Assembly: GCA_035629075.1 (NCBI GenBank) | Contig: DASPIK010000049.1 | Location: 1-64,000 of the forward strand | DNA length: 64,000 nucleotides | From: JAEZPW01 sp035629075 | GTDB taxonomy: Bacteria; Acidobacteriota; Terriglobia; Terriglobales; Acidobacteriaceae | Direction: 5' to 3' | Shown here: positions 17,113 to 25,333 of the stretch, piece after piece | Position numbering within the stretch: position 1 is the stretch's first letter | Layout of the letters: the number at the start of each line of letters is the position of its first letter | Position numbers and translations under genes: made by a program | The notes under the pieces: generated by a model | Databases searched by the model: none | What the model saw: the letters and a program-made list of their open reading frames with translations, nothing else | What the model was told of the DNA's origin: nothing

Positions 17113-18462
17113 TTATGAAGATACTGGTTCGTAGAGCTTGAGCTTCTCGCGGAGCGTTTTCCGGTCGATTCCTAGAATCTCGGCAGCACGCGTGCGATTA
17201 CCGTCCACATGCGCGAGCACGTTTTGAATGTACTCCGCTTCCACTTGCGCCAATTTTCTGTCGAAGCCGCTACCGCGAGCGGCTGAAAAATGCATCAGCG
17301 AGGGCAGGTCGGCGACGTCAATGACATTTGTGTCGGTCATAACGACCAGCCTCTGAATCAGGTTTTCAAGCTCGCGAACGTTGCCGGGCCAGTGATAATT
17401 ACGGAAAGCGAGCAGGACTTCATCGGAAAACTTTGGTTCGGGCTTGCCTAGTTCCAGAGCGTATTTACTCGCGAAGTGCTGGGTTAGCAGCAGAATGTCG
17501 TCTCCTCGATCGCGCAGCGGTGGAATCGGGACGGTGAGAACATTCAGGCGAAAGTACAGATCATCCCGGAAGAGCTCTTTCCTAACCAGGACAGAGAGGT
17601 CCTTATTCGTGGCGGCGACGATCCGGATGTCCAGTTTCCGTGGGCGCGAAGATCCGACCATGCACACTTCGCGTTCCTGCAGCACGCGAAGGAGTTTTAC
17701 CTGTGTGGACAATGTTGTGGCGCTGATCTCATCCAGAAATATCGTGCCGCCGTCAGCAGCCTGAAAGAAGCCGGTGCGCGTGTCGGTCGCGCCGGTGAAC
17801 GCTCCCTTCACGTATCCGAACAGCTCGCTTTCAAGCAGAGTTTCGGGTATGGCAGAGCAGTTAACCGGCACGAACGCAGCTGAGGCGCGCGGGCTGCTGT
17901 AGTGAATTGCGCGGGCGACGAGTTCCTTGCCCGTCCCACTTTCGCCAGTGATGAGTACTGTCGCAGACGTCGGCGCGGCCTTCGCAATGGTGTTGAACAC
18001 GTTCTGCATGGCAGACGATTCGCCAACTAGCCCGTAGGGCGCTTGCGAGCAACGATAGGACGGGACGTGCGCCGTGCGGCGGGAGCGCAGCTTTTCGAGG
18101 ACGCTTGCTACCGCAGACAAAAGTTCTTCGTCGGTGAAAGGCTTCGTAAGATACTCGGCAGCCCCTGCCTTGACGGCCCCGACCGCTCCCCCTACTGTCG
18201 GGTAGCCCGTGATCATCATCACTTCGGTGTCTTTGAAATTTTCGCGAACGTGGCGCACAAGATCCAGTCCGCTGATCTTGGGCATCTTGTAGTCCGTTAT
18301 GACCAGGTCGAAGGCTGATTGTTCGAGGGTGCGAACGGCCGCGGAGACGTCACCAGCAGTAAAGACGCAGTATCCGGCAGCTTCGAGGTTGCGCTGCAGC
18401 ACTTCGAGAGTATCCGGTGCATCATCAACCACGAGAATCTGCTCTTTTGCCGCAGGCTGCAT
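17113..18462 (-). CDS. Sigma-54-dependent response regulator, NtrC type
   Basis: 449 residues. Receiver domain (about 8-120) with the acidic pair in VVDDAPD, the phospho-acceptor Asp in DLVITDYKMP, the Thr in MITGYP and the Lys in YLTKPF. AAA+ ATPase (about 150-380) with Walker A GESGTGKE, the sigma-54 contact loop GAFTGA and Walker B GTIFLDEI. The C-terminal Fis-type helix-turn-helix is DGNRTRAAEILGIDRKTLRE. It is therefore a complete activator able to remodel sigma-54 RNA polymerase. Its start lies five bases after the stop of the histidine kinase gene, making a clear two-component operon. Likely target: the candidate -24/-12 promoter at 16918-16933. Confidence 0.93.
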   Translation of the reverse strand: MQPAAKEQILVVDDAPDTLEVLQRNLEAAGYCVFTAGDVSAAVRTLEQSAFDLVITDYKMPKISGLDLVRHVRENFKDTEVMMITGYPTVGGAVGAVKAGAAEYLTKPFTDEELLSAVASVLEKLRSRRTAHVPSYRCSQAPYGLVGESSAMQNVFNTIAKAAPTSATVLITGESGTGKELVARAIHYSSPRASAAFVPVNCSAIPETLLESELFGYVKGAFTGATDTRTGFFQAADGGTIFLDEISATTLSTQVKLLRVLQEREVCMVGSSRPRKLDIRIVAATNKDLSVLVRKELFRDDLYFRLNVLTVPIPPLRDRGDDILLLTQHFASKYALELGKPEPKFSDEVLLAFRNYHWPGNVRELENLIQRLVVMTDTNVIDVADLPSLMHFSAARGSGFDRKLAQVEAEYIQNVLAHVDGNRTRAAEILGIDRKTLREKLKLYEPVSS

Positions 18463-18467
18463 TTCGT

Positions 18468-19610
18468 TTAAGTATCCCCTCTATCCGCCACGTCAGCAGA
18501 ATCCGCCACAGGCAGACTGATTTCGAAACATGTCCCCCGGCCCACATCGCTGGCGCAACGAATAACGCCGCCGTGAGATGCCACAATGCCGTGAACAACA
18601 GCGAGTCCGAGTCCGGTCCCCTGGTTGACCTGCTTGGTAGTGAAGAACGGGGTGAAAATGTTTTTCTTCACGTCGTCTGTCATGCCCGTGCCGGTATCTT
18701 TGACCAGGAGCAAAGCGGCATCTCTTGTGTAACGTGTGCTGATGGTCAACGTACCGCCATCGGGCATTGCCTGAACCGCGTTGACCACCAGGTTCACCAA
18801 CACTTGGTGCAACTGCGACGCATCGGCATGGATGTCAGGCAGGTCAGCGTCGAGATCGCGAACGATTACCACGGCGGCCTTGGCGCAGCGAGACTCCACA
18901 AAATACAGGCCATCGCTAACGATCTGGTTCAAGTTCAGGCGGACTTTTTCTGGCGGCATCTGTCTCGCGAAGGTCAGCAGCTTGTTAATCACCTCGCGGG
19001 CGTGCAGGCAATTCTTGACTATTTTTTCCAGGTCGCCGATAGCCTGCGCGGGGAGCTCCGGCACTTTCTTTGCGAGCTGCGCAAAGCCCAGAATGTTAGC
19101 TAGTGGCTCGTTGATCTCGTGGGCAACGCCGGCAGCCAGTTGCCCGATCGTAGCAAGGCGATCGGCGTGCCGAAGTTGGTCCTGCAACTGCGCCTTGTGA
19201 CTCTCATTCTCACGACGTTCTATGATGAACGAAATTTCGCGAGCCGCCATCTCAAGAAGAGCGACCTCTTCTTCGAGGAACGGCGGACGGGATGTTGACG
19301 AAAGTTGTGCAGTGTAACAAAACTCCACTGACCCCCGCTCAATACCGGACACGATCAGGTCCGCGACCTGCCGATGTACTGGTTTCAAAGAATGTTCCGT
19401 CGCGAATACACGGCCATTGAAGACGATCTTGGCTGATGCGACTTCCGGATACTGAAGCGCGGGAGGCAGAAGTTCCACAATTCTCTGCAAGGCCTCATCG
19501 AGCGGAAAGTCACTCTGTTGAGCGACCCGCGCGATGCCGTATAGGCACGTCAATTCCTTGACGCGCTCTCGTAGTGCCCACTCGGTGCTTTCGCCCGGTT
19601 GCGCTAGCAT
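18468..19610 (-). CDS. Soluble sensor histidine kinase with GAF-like sensor region
   Basis: 380 residues with no membrane segment, so probably cytosolic. Residues about 15-150 look like a GAF sensor domain. The dimerisation helix has the phospho-acceptor His in LAAGVAHEINEPLANIL near residue 170. The ATPase part has the N box HQVLVNLVVNAVQAMPDGG, the G1 box DTGTGMT, an F box FTPFFTTK and GTGLGLAVVHGI. It should phosphorylate the NtrC-type regulator that follows in the same operon. The signal is unknown; a cytosolic GAF-type kinase of this sort would sense an internal metabolite or gas. Confidence 0.9.
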   Translation of the reverse strand: MLAQPGESTEWALRERVKELTCLYGIARVAQQSDFPLDEALQRIVELLPPALQYPEVASAKIVFNGRVFATEHSLKPVHRQVADLIVSGIERGSVEFCYTAQLSSTSRPPFLEEEVALLEMAAREISFIIERRENESHKAQLQDQLRHADRLATIGQLAAGVAHEINEPLANILGFAQLAKKVPELPAQAIGDLEKIVKNCLHAREVINKLLTFARQMPPEKVRLNLNQIVSDGLYFVESRCAKAAVVIVRDLDADLPDIHADASQLHQVLVNLVVNAVQAMPDGGTLTISTRYTRDAALLLVKDTGTGMTDDVKKNIFTPFFTTKQVNQGTGLGLAVVHGIVASHGGVIRCASDVGRGTCFEISLPVADSADVADRGDT

Positions 19611-19852
19611 AGTCCGACGATACTACAAAGATTCACCAACAGTTCCGTGATGGACGTCACCAGCCCAATGGCAGAATGATCGGCCGGTGTTTTGGACGAT
19701 TGCAAAGAAGCCCATGTGGCGGGAATGCTCCGGCTCCGGCGTCACGTGCCCAGCTTGTCTCCGGCAGTGCTGGTGCGACGCGGGAACATGCGTAGGAGAC
19801 TGCATCGCCAATCATGGCGCGAGCCACACTTAAATTGCTTTCGGGCTGGCAA

Positions 19853-20764
19853 CTACGCGCGTCCGTTCTTGAAAATCTTGTTCCTCGCTGCTTCGGAGAT
19901 TGCGATGACGGCAGGGTGCTGCAACTTTCTTTCCGCAGAGATGGCGTAGAACTGCATTCGAACTTTGTTGGTACGGCCTATGATTCGCACCCCTTTCATC
20001 TTCTGCATTTGATTCTCAAAAACCGAGGGCACGGGATAGACTCCAGCCCCGGTTTCTCCGAATGCGCGCAGCAGCGCGTCATCTTCGAACTCTCCAACGA
20101 CGTTCGGGTGCACAGCCTGCGACTCGAGCCAGTAGTCGAGGCCGCGACGCAGGGCCGTGTTGTCCGTGGGCAAAAAGCAGGGCGCCCCGTCAAGACACTG
20201 GGGGAAGTTTCGGCGGAACCGGCCGGCGATTTTAGACGCGACGACGAACATGACGTCACATTGCCCAAGCAAGTGGCTATAGCCACGAATGCTCAAGTTA
20301 GGATCGATCGGCGCGTCTGAGAGCACCACGTCCAACTCGTGCGTAGCCAACCGTGCCAACAACTGCGACGACGTAGCCTCCCGGCACACGATGCGGACGG
20401 GTTCTCTCAGGTGCGTTGCCGGTTCGAGCAGTAGTTGCGCAATGGTCTTGGGCACCGCATCGACCACACCTACATCAAGTCGCAGCGGGCGGCCAATGGG
20501 TCTGTTCTTAACGACGTCCATGAGTTCGCGTCCGAGAGAGAAGATGTCTTCCGCATAACTGAAAACAGTCCTGCCCATCTCCGTGAGGACAAGACGTCGC
20601 CCGGAACGTGCCAGCAGCTTCTCCCCGAGTTGATTTTCAAGCAGGCGCAACTGTGTGCTGATGGCTGGCGGTGACACCCGCAATTCACTGCTCGCCTTGT
20701 TAATGCTTCCCGCCCTGACCACAGTCCAGAAGTACAAGAGGTGGTGATAATTCAGCCACTCCAT
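19853..20764 (-). CDS. LysR-family regulator, NhaR-like
   Basis: 303 residues. The N-terminus (MEWLNYHHLLYFWTVVRAGS) and helix-turn-helix with SPPAISTQLRLLENQLGEKL are strikingly like NhaR, the activator of sodium/proton antiporter genes. The rest is a normal LysR effector-binding domain. No antiporter gene is in view, so its target here is uncertain. It is transcribed away from the HPF-like gene, and the intervening region has a LysR-type inverted repeat. Confidence 0.8.
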   Translation of the reverse strand: MEWLNYHHLLYFWTVVRAGSINKASSELRVSPPAISTQLRLLENQLGEKLLARSGRRLVLTEMGRTVFSYAEDIFSLGRELMDVVKNRPIGRPLRLDVGVVDAVPKTIAQLLLEPATHLREPVRIVCREATSSQLLARLATHELDVVLSDAPIDPNLSIRGYSHLLGQCDVMFVVASKIAGRFRRNFPQCLDGAPCFLPTDNTALRRGLDYWLESQAVHPNVVGEFEDDALLRAFGETGAGVYPVPSVFENQMQKMKGVRIIGRTNKVRMQFYAISAERKLQHPAVIAISEAARNKIFKNGRA

Positions 20765-20776
20765 CGCATTCTCCAG

Positions 20777-20793
20777 TTAACACCCAATGTTAA
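20777..20793. promoter_or_regulatory. LysR-type inverted repeat
   Basis: TTAAC (20777-20781) and GTTAA (20789-20793) form an inverted repeat that includes the T-N11-A pattern favoured by LysR proteins. It lies 13 bases upstream of the NhaR-like gene and about 100 bases upstream of the divergent HPF-like gene, the classical place for an autoregulatory site. Confidence 0.4.
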
Positions 20794-20890
20794 TAAAATC
20801 TTATCACTACAACGCAGTTTATGTACTTTTAGTGATTGATCGTTGTTCGTATAGTTGGCTTAGGTGGAAACAACAACGAGGAGGCACCGT

Positions 20891-21220
20891 ATGCAAATCG
20901 ATGTTCGCACTCACAGTCTCGATCTTGCCGAAGTATTGAAATCATACTTGGAGCGCCGGCTGCGTTTTGCCCTGAGCAGATTCGGAGAGCGTGTAGGGCA
21001 GATCACGGTTCGGCTTAGCAGAAATGCGAGAACCGAGGTGGAGTGCCGAATAAGCACGGAACTGAAGCCGTTCGGCAGGGTTGCCGTCGAGGAAGCTGAT
21101 ACGGACCTGTTCGCTGCGATTGATCGCGCTACCGGACGAATCGGGCGCCTGTTCGGCCGCGAACTGCAGCGCACGCACGATGCTCGGGTTGGGCGCGAGT
21201 CCGTAAGGCTGGCAGCGTGA
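20891..21220 (+). CDS. HPF/RaiA-family ribosome-associated protein
   Basis: 109 residues starting at ATG 20891 with GAGGAGG just upstream. The sequence MQIDVRTHSLDLAEVLKSYL and a following Arg-rich helix RRLRFALSRFGERV fit the beta-alpha fold of hibernation-promoting factor. It is shorter and more basic than standard HPF, belonging to the group annotated as HPF/RaiA-family. Expected role: binding the small ribosomal subunit during stress or starvation. Nearby stress-related remnants (dps relic) and an Rnk-like gene fit a stress neighbourhood. Confidence 0.75.
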   Translation: MQIDVRTHSLDLAEVLKSYLERRLRFALSRFGERVGQITVRLSRNARTEVECRISTELKPFGRVAVEEADTDLFAAIDRATGRIGRLFGRELQRTHDARVGRESVRLAA

Positions 21221-21500
21221 GGCGCTGGCAACAATACACAAACGTGCGTTCGCAGCCCGTGGAAAGGAGGGCGCGGTGAGGTTTCAGAGGTTTGAGCAAT
21301 TCAGTGAATGCGGTTGCACTCGAGCGCCACAGAGCTGTTATGAACGCGCTGAAGGGCATCGTTCGCCAAGTGGAAGGCAAAACATTTATCGCGGTCGAAA
21401 TCGCCGGGCGTCCAGACCAGGCGGCGACTCGGGCCATGAATTGTGAAGATAACGGCCCATCCGAGGCACATTTGCGACCGCCCGTACATCACAGATCCTG
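21221..21500. other. Spacer without a supportable gene
   Basis: 280 bases between the HPF-like gene and the dps relic. A 69-codon plus-strand frame (21292-21501) and a GTG with a good AAGGAGG (57 codons from about 21276) are both possible, but neither has a recognisable family. Parts may be eroded coding sequence. Confidence 0.4.
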
Positions 21501-21629
21501 ATGCAGATGGTGAACATGTTGACTTGCTGCCTGGCTGACATTGCCGACCCGCGGACGCATGCGAAACGTGCGCACTGGAATTTAAACGGAGTTCAGTCTT
21601 TTGCTGACCGAAGTTGTAAAGCAGGCTGA
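21501..21629 (+). pseudogene. Truncated relic of dps (ferritin-like DNA-protection protein)
   Basis: A 42-codon frame contains LADIADPRTHAKRAHWNLNG, which matches the ferroxidase-helix signature of Dps (LAD-x-x-D then K-x-A-H-W-N-x-x-G). The frame ends soon after. About 50 bases downstream a frame with ADRGPVASGSTSAG could be the ERxxALGGTAxGT segment of the same gene. A working Dps has about 150-200 residues, so this is a decayed remnant. Confidence 0.6.
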
Positions 21630-21707
21630 CAGGGGGCCTGTGGCTTCTGGGAGCACATCTGCAGGTTGAGGTGAGTGATGATCGACCGACGTCAGGGGAG
21701 GAGCAGC

Positions 21708-21992
21708 ATGCATGATTTGAAGCATTTCCGCGAATACGGCCTGGACAACACGCTCGCGGACACGTTTCCGTGTAGCGATGCTTTGTCCTCGATTCCAAAT
21801 CCGAACAATCCACATCATCAGGACTTAGGGGGGAATATGGCGGTTCAGCAAAACACATCAGAACGCCGCTATTTGCAGCGGGAGTGCCCGATCTGCGGCT
21901 ACACGCATCTCGTCGCGGTAAGCGAGTTTCACGATTCACTGATCTGTGAAAAATGCGGTTACGTAATCCCCGCCAAGAAAAAGGCAGCGTGA
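21708..21992 (+). CDS. Small protein with TFPASDP-like motif and zinc ribbon
   Basis: 94 residues from ATG 21708, which follows a strong GGGGAGGAG. The N-terminal half carries LADTFPCSDALSSIPNP, resembling the short TFPASDPxS motif found in many small bacterial proteins of unknown role (here Ala is replaced by Cys). The C-terminal half has CPICGYTHL and CEKCGY, a four-Cys zinc ribbon. An internal ATG at 21838 preceded by GGGGGG could start a separate 51-residue zinc-ribbon protein in the same frame. Function unknown. Confidence 0.65.
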   Translation: MHDLKHFREYGLDNTLADTFPCSDALSSIPNPNNPHHQDLGGNMAVQQNTSERRYLQRECPICGYTHLVAVSEFHDSLICEKCGYVIPAKKKAA

Positions 21993-22167
21993 GCGAGCAC
22001 GGCTGGCGCAGGCGTTCTCCGGGTGCCAGCCCCCACTCATTGCCGGCGAAGGCGATCCGCGCCGGTTTCATCTTGTTGAACTTAGGCCCAGGCCTGAGTG
22101 GCCGTGCTGAGCGTTGCAAGGTTCTCGCAAGGCGAGCCGCAGTGGGCGCGCCTTGCTCGTCACACTT

Positions 22168-22575
22168 TTACGCTGCGACACCCGCGGATTCCGGCTGGTA
22201 TTCAATTGCATCAATCCGCAGCCGGCGCAAGCCTCCGGGCGTTTCCCACTCGATCTCGCTGCCCACCTTGAACCCAAGCAGCGCCGTCCCAATCGGCGCC
22301 AGGACCGAGATCATGTTCTTCGACGCATTCGCATCACGCGGAAAAACGACTTGGTAGGTCGCTTCTTTCCCGGTGTCCAGGTCAGTGACGCGGACCCGAG
22401 AATTCATTGTGACCACGTCGGCCGAAACTTGCTTTCCGGACACAACCTTGGCCCGGCTCAACTCACCTTCTAGGCGGTCGAGCAGGGTCTGGTCGCGCCA
22501 CTGTAGTCTCGCGGAATCGATTAACTGCTGCAGGCGAGTCAGGTCACGCTCGGTGATAACGATCTGAGTGCTCAC
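22168..22575 (-). CDS. rnk: GreA/GreB-family protein, Rnk-like (nucleoside diphosphate kinase regulator)
   Basis: 135 residues, GTG start. It lacks the long coiled-coil of GreA but has the short N-terminal helical pair (about 8-45) and a C-terminal FKBP-like domain with APIGTALLGFKVGSEIEWETPGG, the pattern of Rnk proteins. Rnk binds RNA polymerase without cleaving nascent RNA and, in gamma-proteobacteria, affects nucleoside diphosphate kinase levels. The GTG overlaps the stop of the preceding gene by four bases (GTGA), so its translation probably depends on it. Confidence 0.8.
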   Translation of the reverse strand: MSTQIVITERDLTRLQQLIDSARLQWRDQTLLDRLEGELSRAKVVSGKQVSADVVTMNSRVRVTDLDTGKEATYQVVFPRDANASKNMISVLAPIGTALLGFKVGSEIEWETPGGLRRLRIDAIEYQPESAGVAA

Positions 22576-23282
22576 TGTAAGTTCCTCCCCTTCACGACTA
22601 ATTGCCGCTCGACCGGCTTGAAGGCTGAATTGCGGCCCGCAGGCTCGTAGTGCTGTGCTTTTTGAATGTGACCGGCGACGGCGAGAATGCGCGCAGTATG
22701 CAGGCTGAACCGCTTGCCTCCCTGCACGCGCACAATTTCGAGACCGTTCAGGTTCTCGTTTTCGACAGTTCTGGTGGCCTTACGGAGAGCATTCGCAAGC
22801 GCTGACGGTTCGTCTTTGCCGAACGCGCTGACGTCGACGATTGGCTCCATTCGGAAGAACCGCCACCCCGAATCAGCCACCAACTGCTTCAGTGCGGAGG
22901 CGCATGTCGGGTCCAGGATGCGCCAATACCCGTAGCACCTTCCGTCAACGAAAACGTCTTTTGGAAGGCGCAGCATGCGTAGATACACGAGCAGACTTCC
23001 GGGCCTCAGCCATTGCGCCAGGCTTGCACCATGCCCGCTTGCGGGGCAGGGGGTACTGTCGTTGTTCATTCGAATTGTCGTGTCGCGCGAAACCGGCGAC
23101 AAGACGGTCGCATGTTTCAAGACTGATCCTCTCAATTGTGATCTCGGGGTCGACTGTTCGGCGCTTTCTCGGACCGCTTGGCTTTTGCCTGTCTCGAATC
23201 GGATCCGGTCGTAAGCCTTCGCGGTATCAGCGCCGGAAGAGAGCGGCTGTCGAGTGGCGCAATCGGTCAGTTCGTGAAACAC
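22572..23282 (-). CDS. Hypothetical protein, translationally coupled to the Rnk-like gene
   Basis: An open frame of 236 residues; the start is uncertain (GTG 23282, or ATG 23069 giving 165 residues), and neither has a clear ribosome site. The reliable part, from about residue 72, includes LRPGSLLVYLRMLRLPKDVF and FVDGRCYGYWRILDPTCAS. I do not recognise a family. Its stop overlaps the start of the Rnk-like gene, so the two should be expressed together. Confidence 0.5.
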   Translation of the reverse strand: MFHELTDCATRQPLSSGADTAKAYDRIRFETGKSQAVRESAEQSTPRSQLRGSVLKHATVLSPVSRDTTIRMNNDSTPCPASGHGASLAQWLRPGSLLVYLRMLRLPKDVFVDGRCYGYWRILDPTCASALKQLVADSGWRFFRMEPIVDVSAFGKDEPSALANALRKATRTVENENLNGLEIVRVQGGKRFSLHTARILAVAGHIQKAQHYEPAGRNSAFKPVERQLVVKGRNLQ

Positions 23283-23609
23283 ACCGATTCAATTGAGAAT
23301 TCATAGCGCCACCACCCTCCACAGTTACGTTACGAAAGAACGCCAGCGCAGAAAAGTACATAAATTGCCCTTGTTCGTTAAGCGTAACTTAAGTATCGCG
23401 TAGCACGGCACGTCGGCTGTCGAGAACGTTGCCAATCGTCGGTACGCACACAACTTCGGCAGTCCTTGAAGGCACACACTTCGGCAAGCGACCTTTGTGG
23501 CCGCATCGGAGTACATCTGCAGTTTGGAATTGACTGTCTTGAGAAGGCGCGGAGCCTTGCGCACACTTAAATCGGGATGACAGCCAGCCGAAAGAGACTG
23601 CCTGCGATC
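23283..23609. other. Spacer after the serine hydrolase operon
   Basis: 327 bases. Short minus-strand frames are present but have no start signals or recognisable features. A perfect 8-bp inverted repeat (23599-23606 with 23625-23632) straddles the end of the next gene and may mark the transcript end. Confidence 0.4.
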
Positions 23610-25298
23610 TCACTCTATGCGACGCGCAGGCATGTTGGCGGCGTTCTGGTGCAGAATCACCTGGTTTACCTTCCCGGCGTCCCTTACGAAAGTGATTTGG
23701 GCATCGACCTCCTTCAGGAACCAATTGGTCTCGGATTCCGCGAGCATCTCGAAACGCGGCTGCCCGGTAGCTTGCAGGAACAGCGCTCCCTTTTCGCTCG
23801 TGATTGTGAGAATGAAATTAGGCGCCAGCTCATACTTGCCGACGTACGCCGCCGAGATCTCCGAAGCCACTGTTATGCTCTTGCGTACCGGGGTGGCGGC
23901 TGAAACCCTCTTCGCACGTTGCTCGATTCCGCCCTGGTGAAGAATAAGTTGAAACACCTGTCCTTTGGCGTCCTTCTCGAACGTGATCTGGGCATCAACT
24001 TCTGTTAGGAAGTAGCCCGTGACGCTTTCGGGATGGATTTGAAGGCGCCCCTGCCCGGTGGCTTGCTCGTAGAGTTTGTTGCCTTCGCGCGTGATCGTGA
24101 TCTTGAATGCCGGGGTGAATTCGTAAACGCCCACGTACTCGTCGTAAATCTTCGGATCGACGGCAATCTCCTTGTGCTCTTTCGTTGGGGTCAATTTCGC
24201 GAGTTCGTGGTGCGGGTCTAAGAGGTGCCGTCCGATGTCGTCGATGTCGTTTGCTGAATTAGAGAGCACGACGATCCCGATTTGTCTTCTGGGGTCGAAT
24301 CCGATGAAAGAGTGATATCCGCCGGTTCCACCATTGTGCCAAATGATTTCGTTGCCGAAGCGGTTGAGGATGTGCCATCCGATCGCAATCTCCACGTTTC
24401 CCCTAGCAGCGGAGTGCCGTTTAGAGAGCATAGCCTTCATCGCCGGTTCGAGCCGAGACGTCTTTATGCCCATGTTCGCGGCCAGGAACGTAAGCATGTC
24501 CTTAACAGTTGAACGAATGGCACCCGCACCGGCCAGGGTGGGAATGTCCCAATTGGAGGTTCGCCTCAGCGCTGCCGTGTGGCCTGGGACAAGACGCACC
24601 CGCATGTCGGGGGTAAGTGCAATGCCGGTACTCTTCATCCCAAGCGGCTGGAGGATTCGTTCGCGCAAGAGCGTTTCGTAGTCGGTGCCGGCACGCAGCG
24701 CGAGCGAATGACCCAGCAACCCCGCCCCGAGATTGGAGTACTCATATTGTTCGCCGACGTCTCGCGTCAGTTGATACTTGGAAAGAAACTCGTACATCTG
24801 CTGAACGGTGTAGTCGGCGTAGGGATTCGTGGGATCTTTCGGAGCGATGTTCGAAGGCATACGGGGCAGACCCGATACATGCATCGCCAGGTCAACCAAA
24901 GTGATTACTTTTCCATTGCGGGACGGTAGGAGAACGGTGGTGGGCAGGTATTTCGCAACCGGGTCCTCTAGCTTCACCTCGCCGCGCTGCACCATGTCCA
25001 TGAGCAGCAATGCCGTGAAGACTTTGCTGATCGAACCGATCTCGAAGACGCTGTCGGCGGAAAGGGCGCGATTGTCCTGTTCGTCGTGTGCTCCGTAGGC
25101 GACCACGCTCGTGCCCTGTGCCGTGACAACTCCGACCACTATGCCCCTGCTCTTCTTGTACGTGTCGATCCGATCTGCAAGGATCTGCCGAACTTTGGAG
25201 TCGGACGGCGCCAAAGAAGCTGGCGCTTGCGCCCCAGAGAACCGACAGGTCAACGCAAGGAGCAGCAGTACTACTGAGCGGACCAGCTTAGTGTTCAT
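23610..25298 (-). CDS. Secreted serine hydrolase (class C beta-lactamase/D-peptidase fold) with two tandem C-terminal domains
   Basis: 562 residues; signal peptide (1-23). The serine-beta-lactamase fold (about 35-370) has nucleophile and base in SISK (Ser89-Lys92), the Tyr motif YSNLG near 190 and HNGGTGG near 335. After it come two related ~85-residue beta domains (about 390-470 and 478-560). Both contain ATGQ, then a Phe-Leu-(Thr/Lys)-Glu-Val-Asp-Ala-Gln-Ile-Thr-Phe segment, then LILHQ or VILHQ, showing an internal duplication of a DUF3471-like domain. D-aminopeptidases of family S12 also carry beta-barrel domains after the catalytic part. Last gene of the leftward operon, 35 bases after the previous one. 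Confidence 0.85.
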   Translation of the reverse strand: MNTKLVRSVVLLLLALTCRFSGAQAPASLAPSDSKVRQILADRIDTYKKSRGIVVGVVTAQGTSVVAYGAHDEQDNRALSADSVFEIGSISKVFTALLLMDMVQRGEVKLEDPVAKYLPTTVLLPSRNGKVITLVDLAMHVSGLPRMPSNIAPKDPTNPYADYTVQQMYEFLSKYQLTRDVGEQYEYSNLGAGLLGHSLALRAGTDYETLLRERILQPLGMKSTGIALTPDMRVRLVPGHTAALRRTSNWDIPTLAGAGAIRSTVKDMLTFLAANMGIKTSRLEPAMKAMLSKRHSAARGNVEIAIGWHILNRFGNEIIWHNGGTGGYHSFIGFDPRRQIGIVVLSNSANDIDDIGRHLLDPHHELAKLTPTKEHKEIAVDPKIYDEYVGVYEFTPAFKITITREGNKLYEQATGQGRLQIHPESVTGYFLTEVDAQITFEKDAKGQVFQLILHQGGIEQRAKRVSAATPVRKSITVASEISAAYVGKYELAPNFILTITSEKGALFLQATGQPRFEMLAESETNWFLKEVDAQITFVRDAGKVNQVILHQNAANMPARRIE

Positions 25299-25333
25299 GC
25301 AGTCTCCGTCGCTCCATGGAAGTGGACAGCCCT

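Noticed and set aside
21292..21501. 69-codon plus-strand frame with TTG start
   Set aside because: No ribosome site next to the start and no recognised family. Left as unexplained spacer.
21301..22119. 272-codon minus-strand frame
   Set aside because: It is antisense to the dps relic and the zinc-ribbon gene and has low-complexity, Arg/Ser/Pro-rich translation without a start signal.
23325..23564. 79-codon minus-strand frame after the serine hydrolase operon
   Set aside because: No start signal and composition unlike neighbouring proteins.
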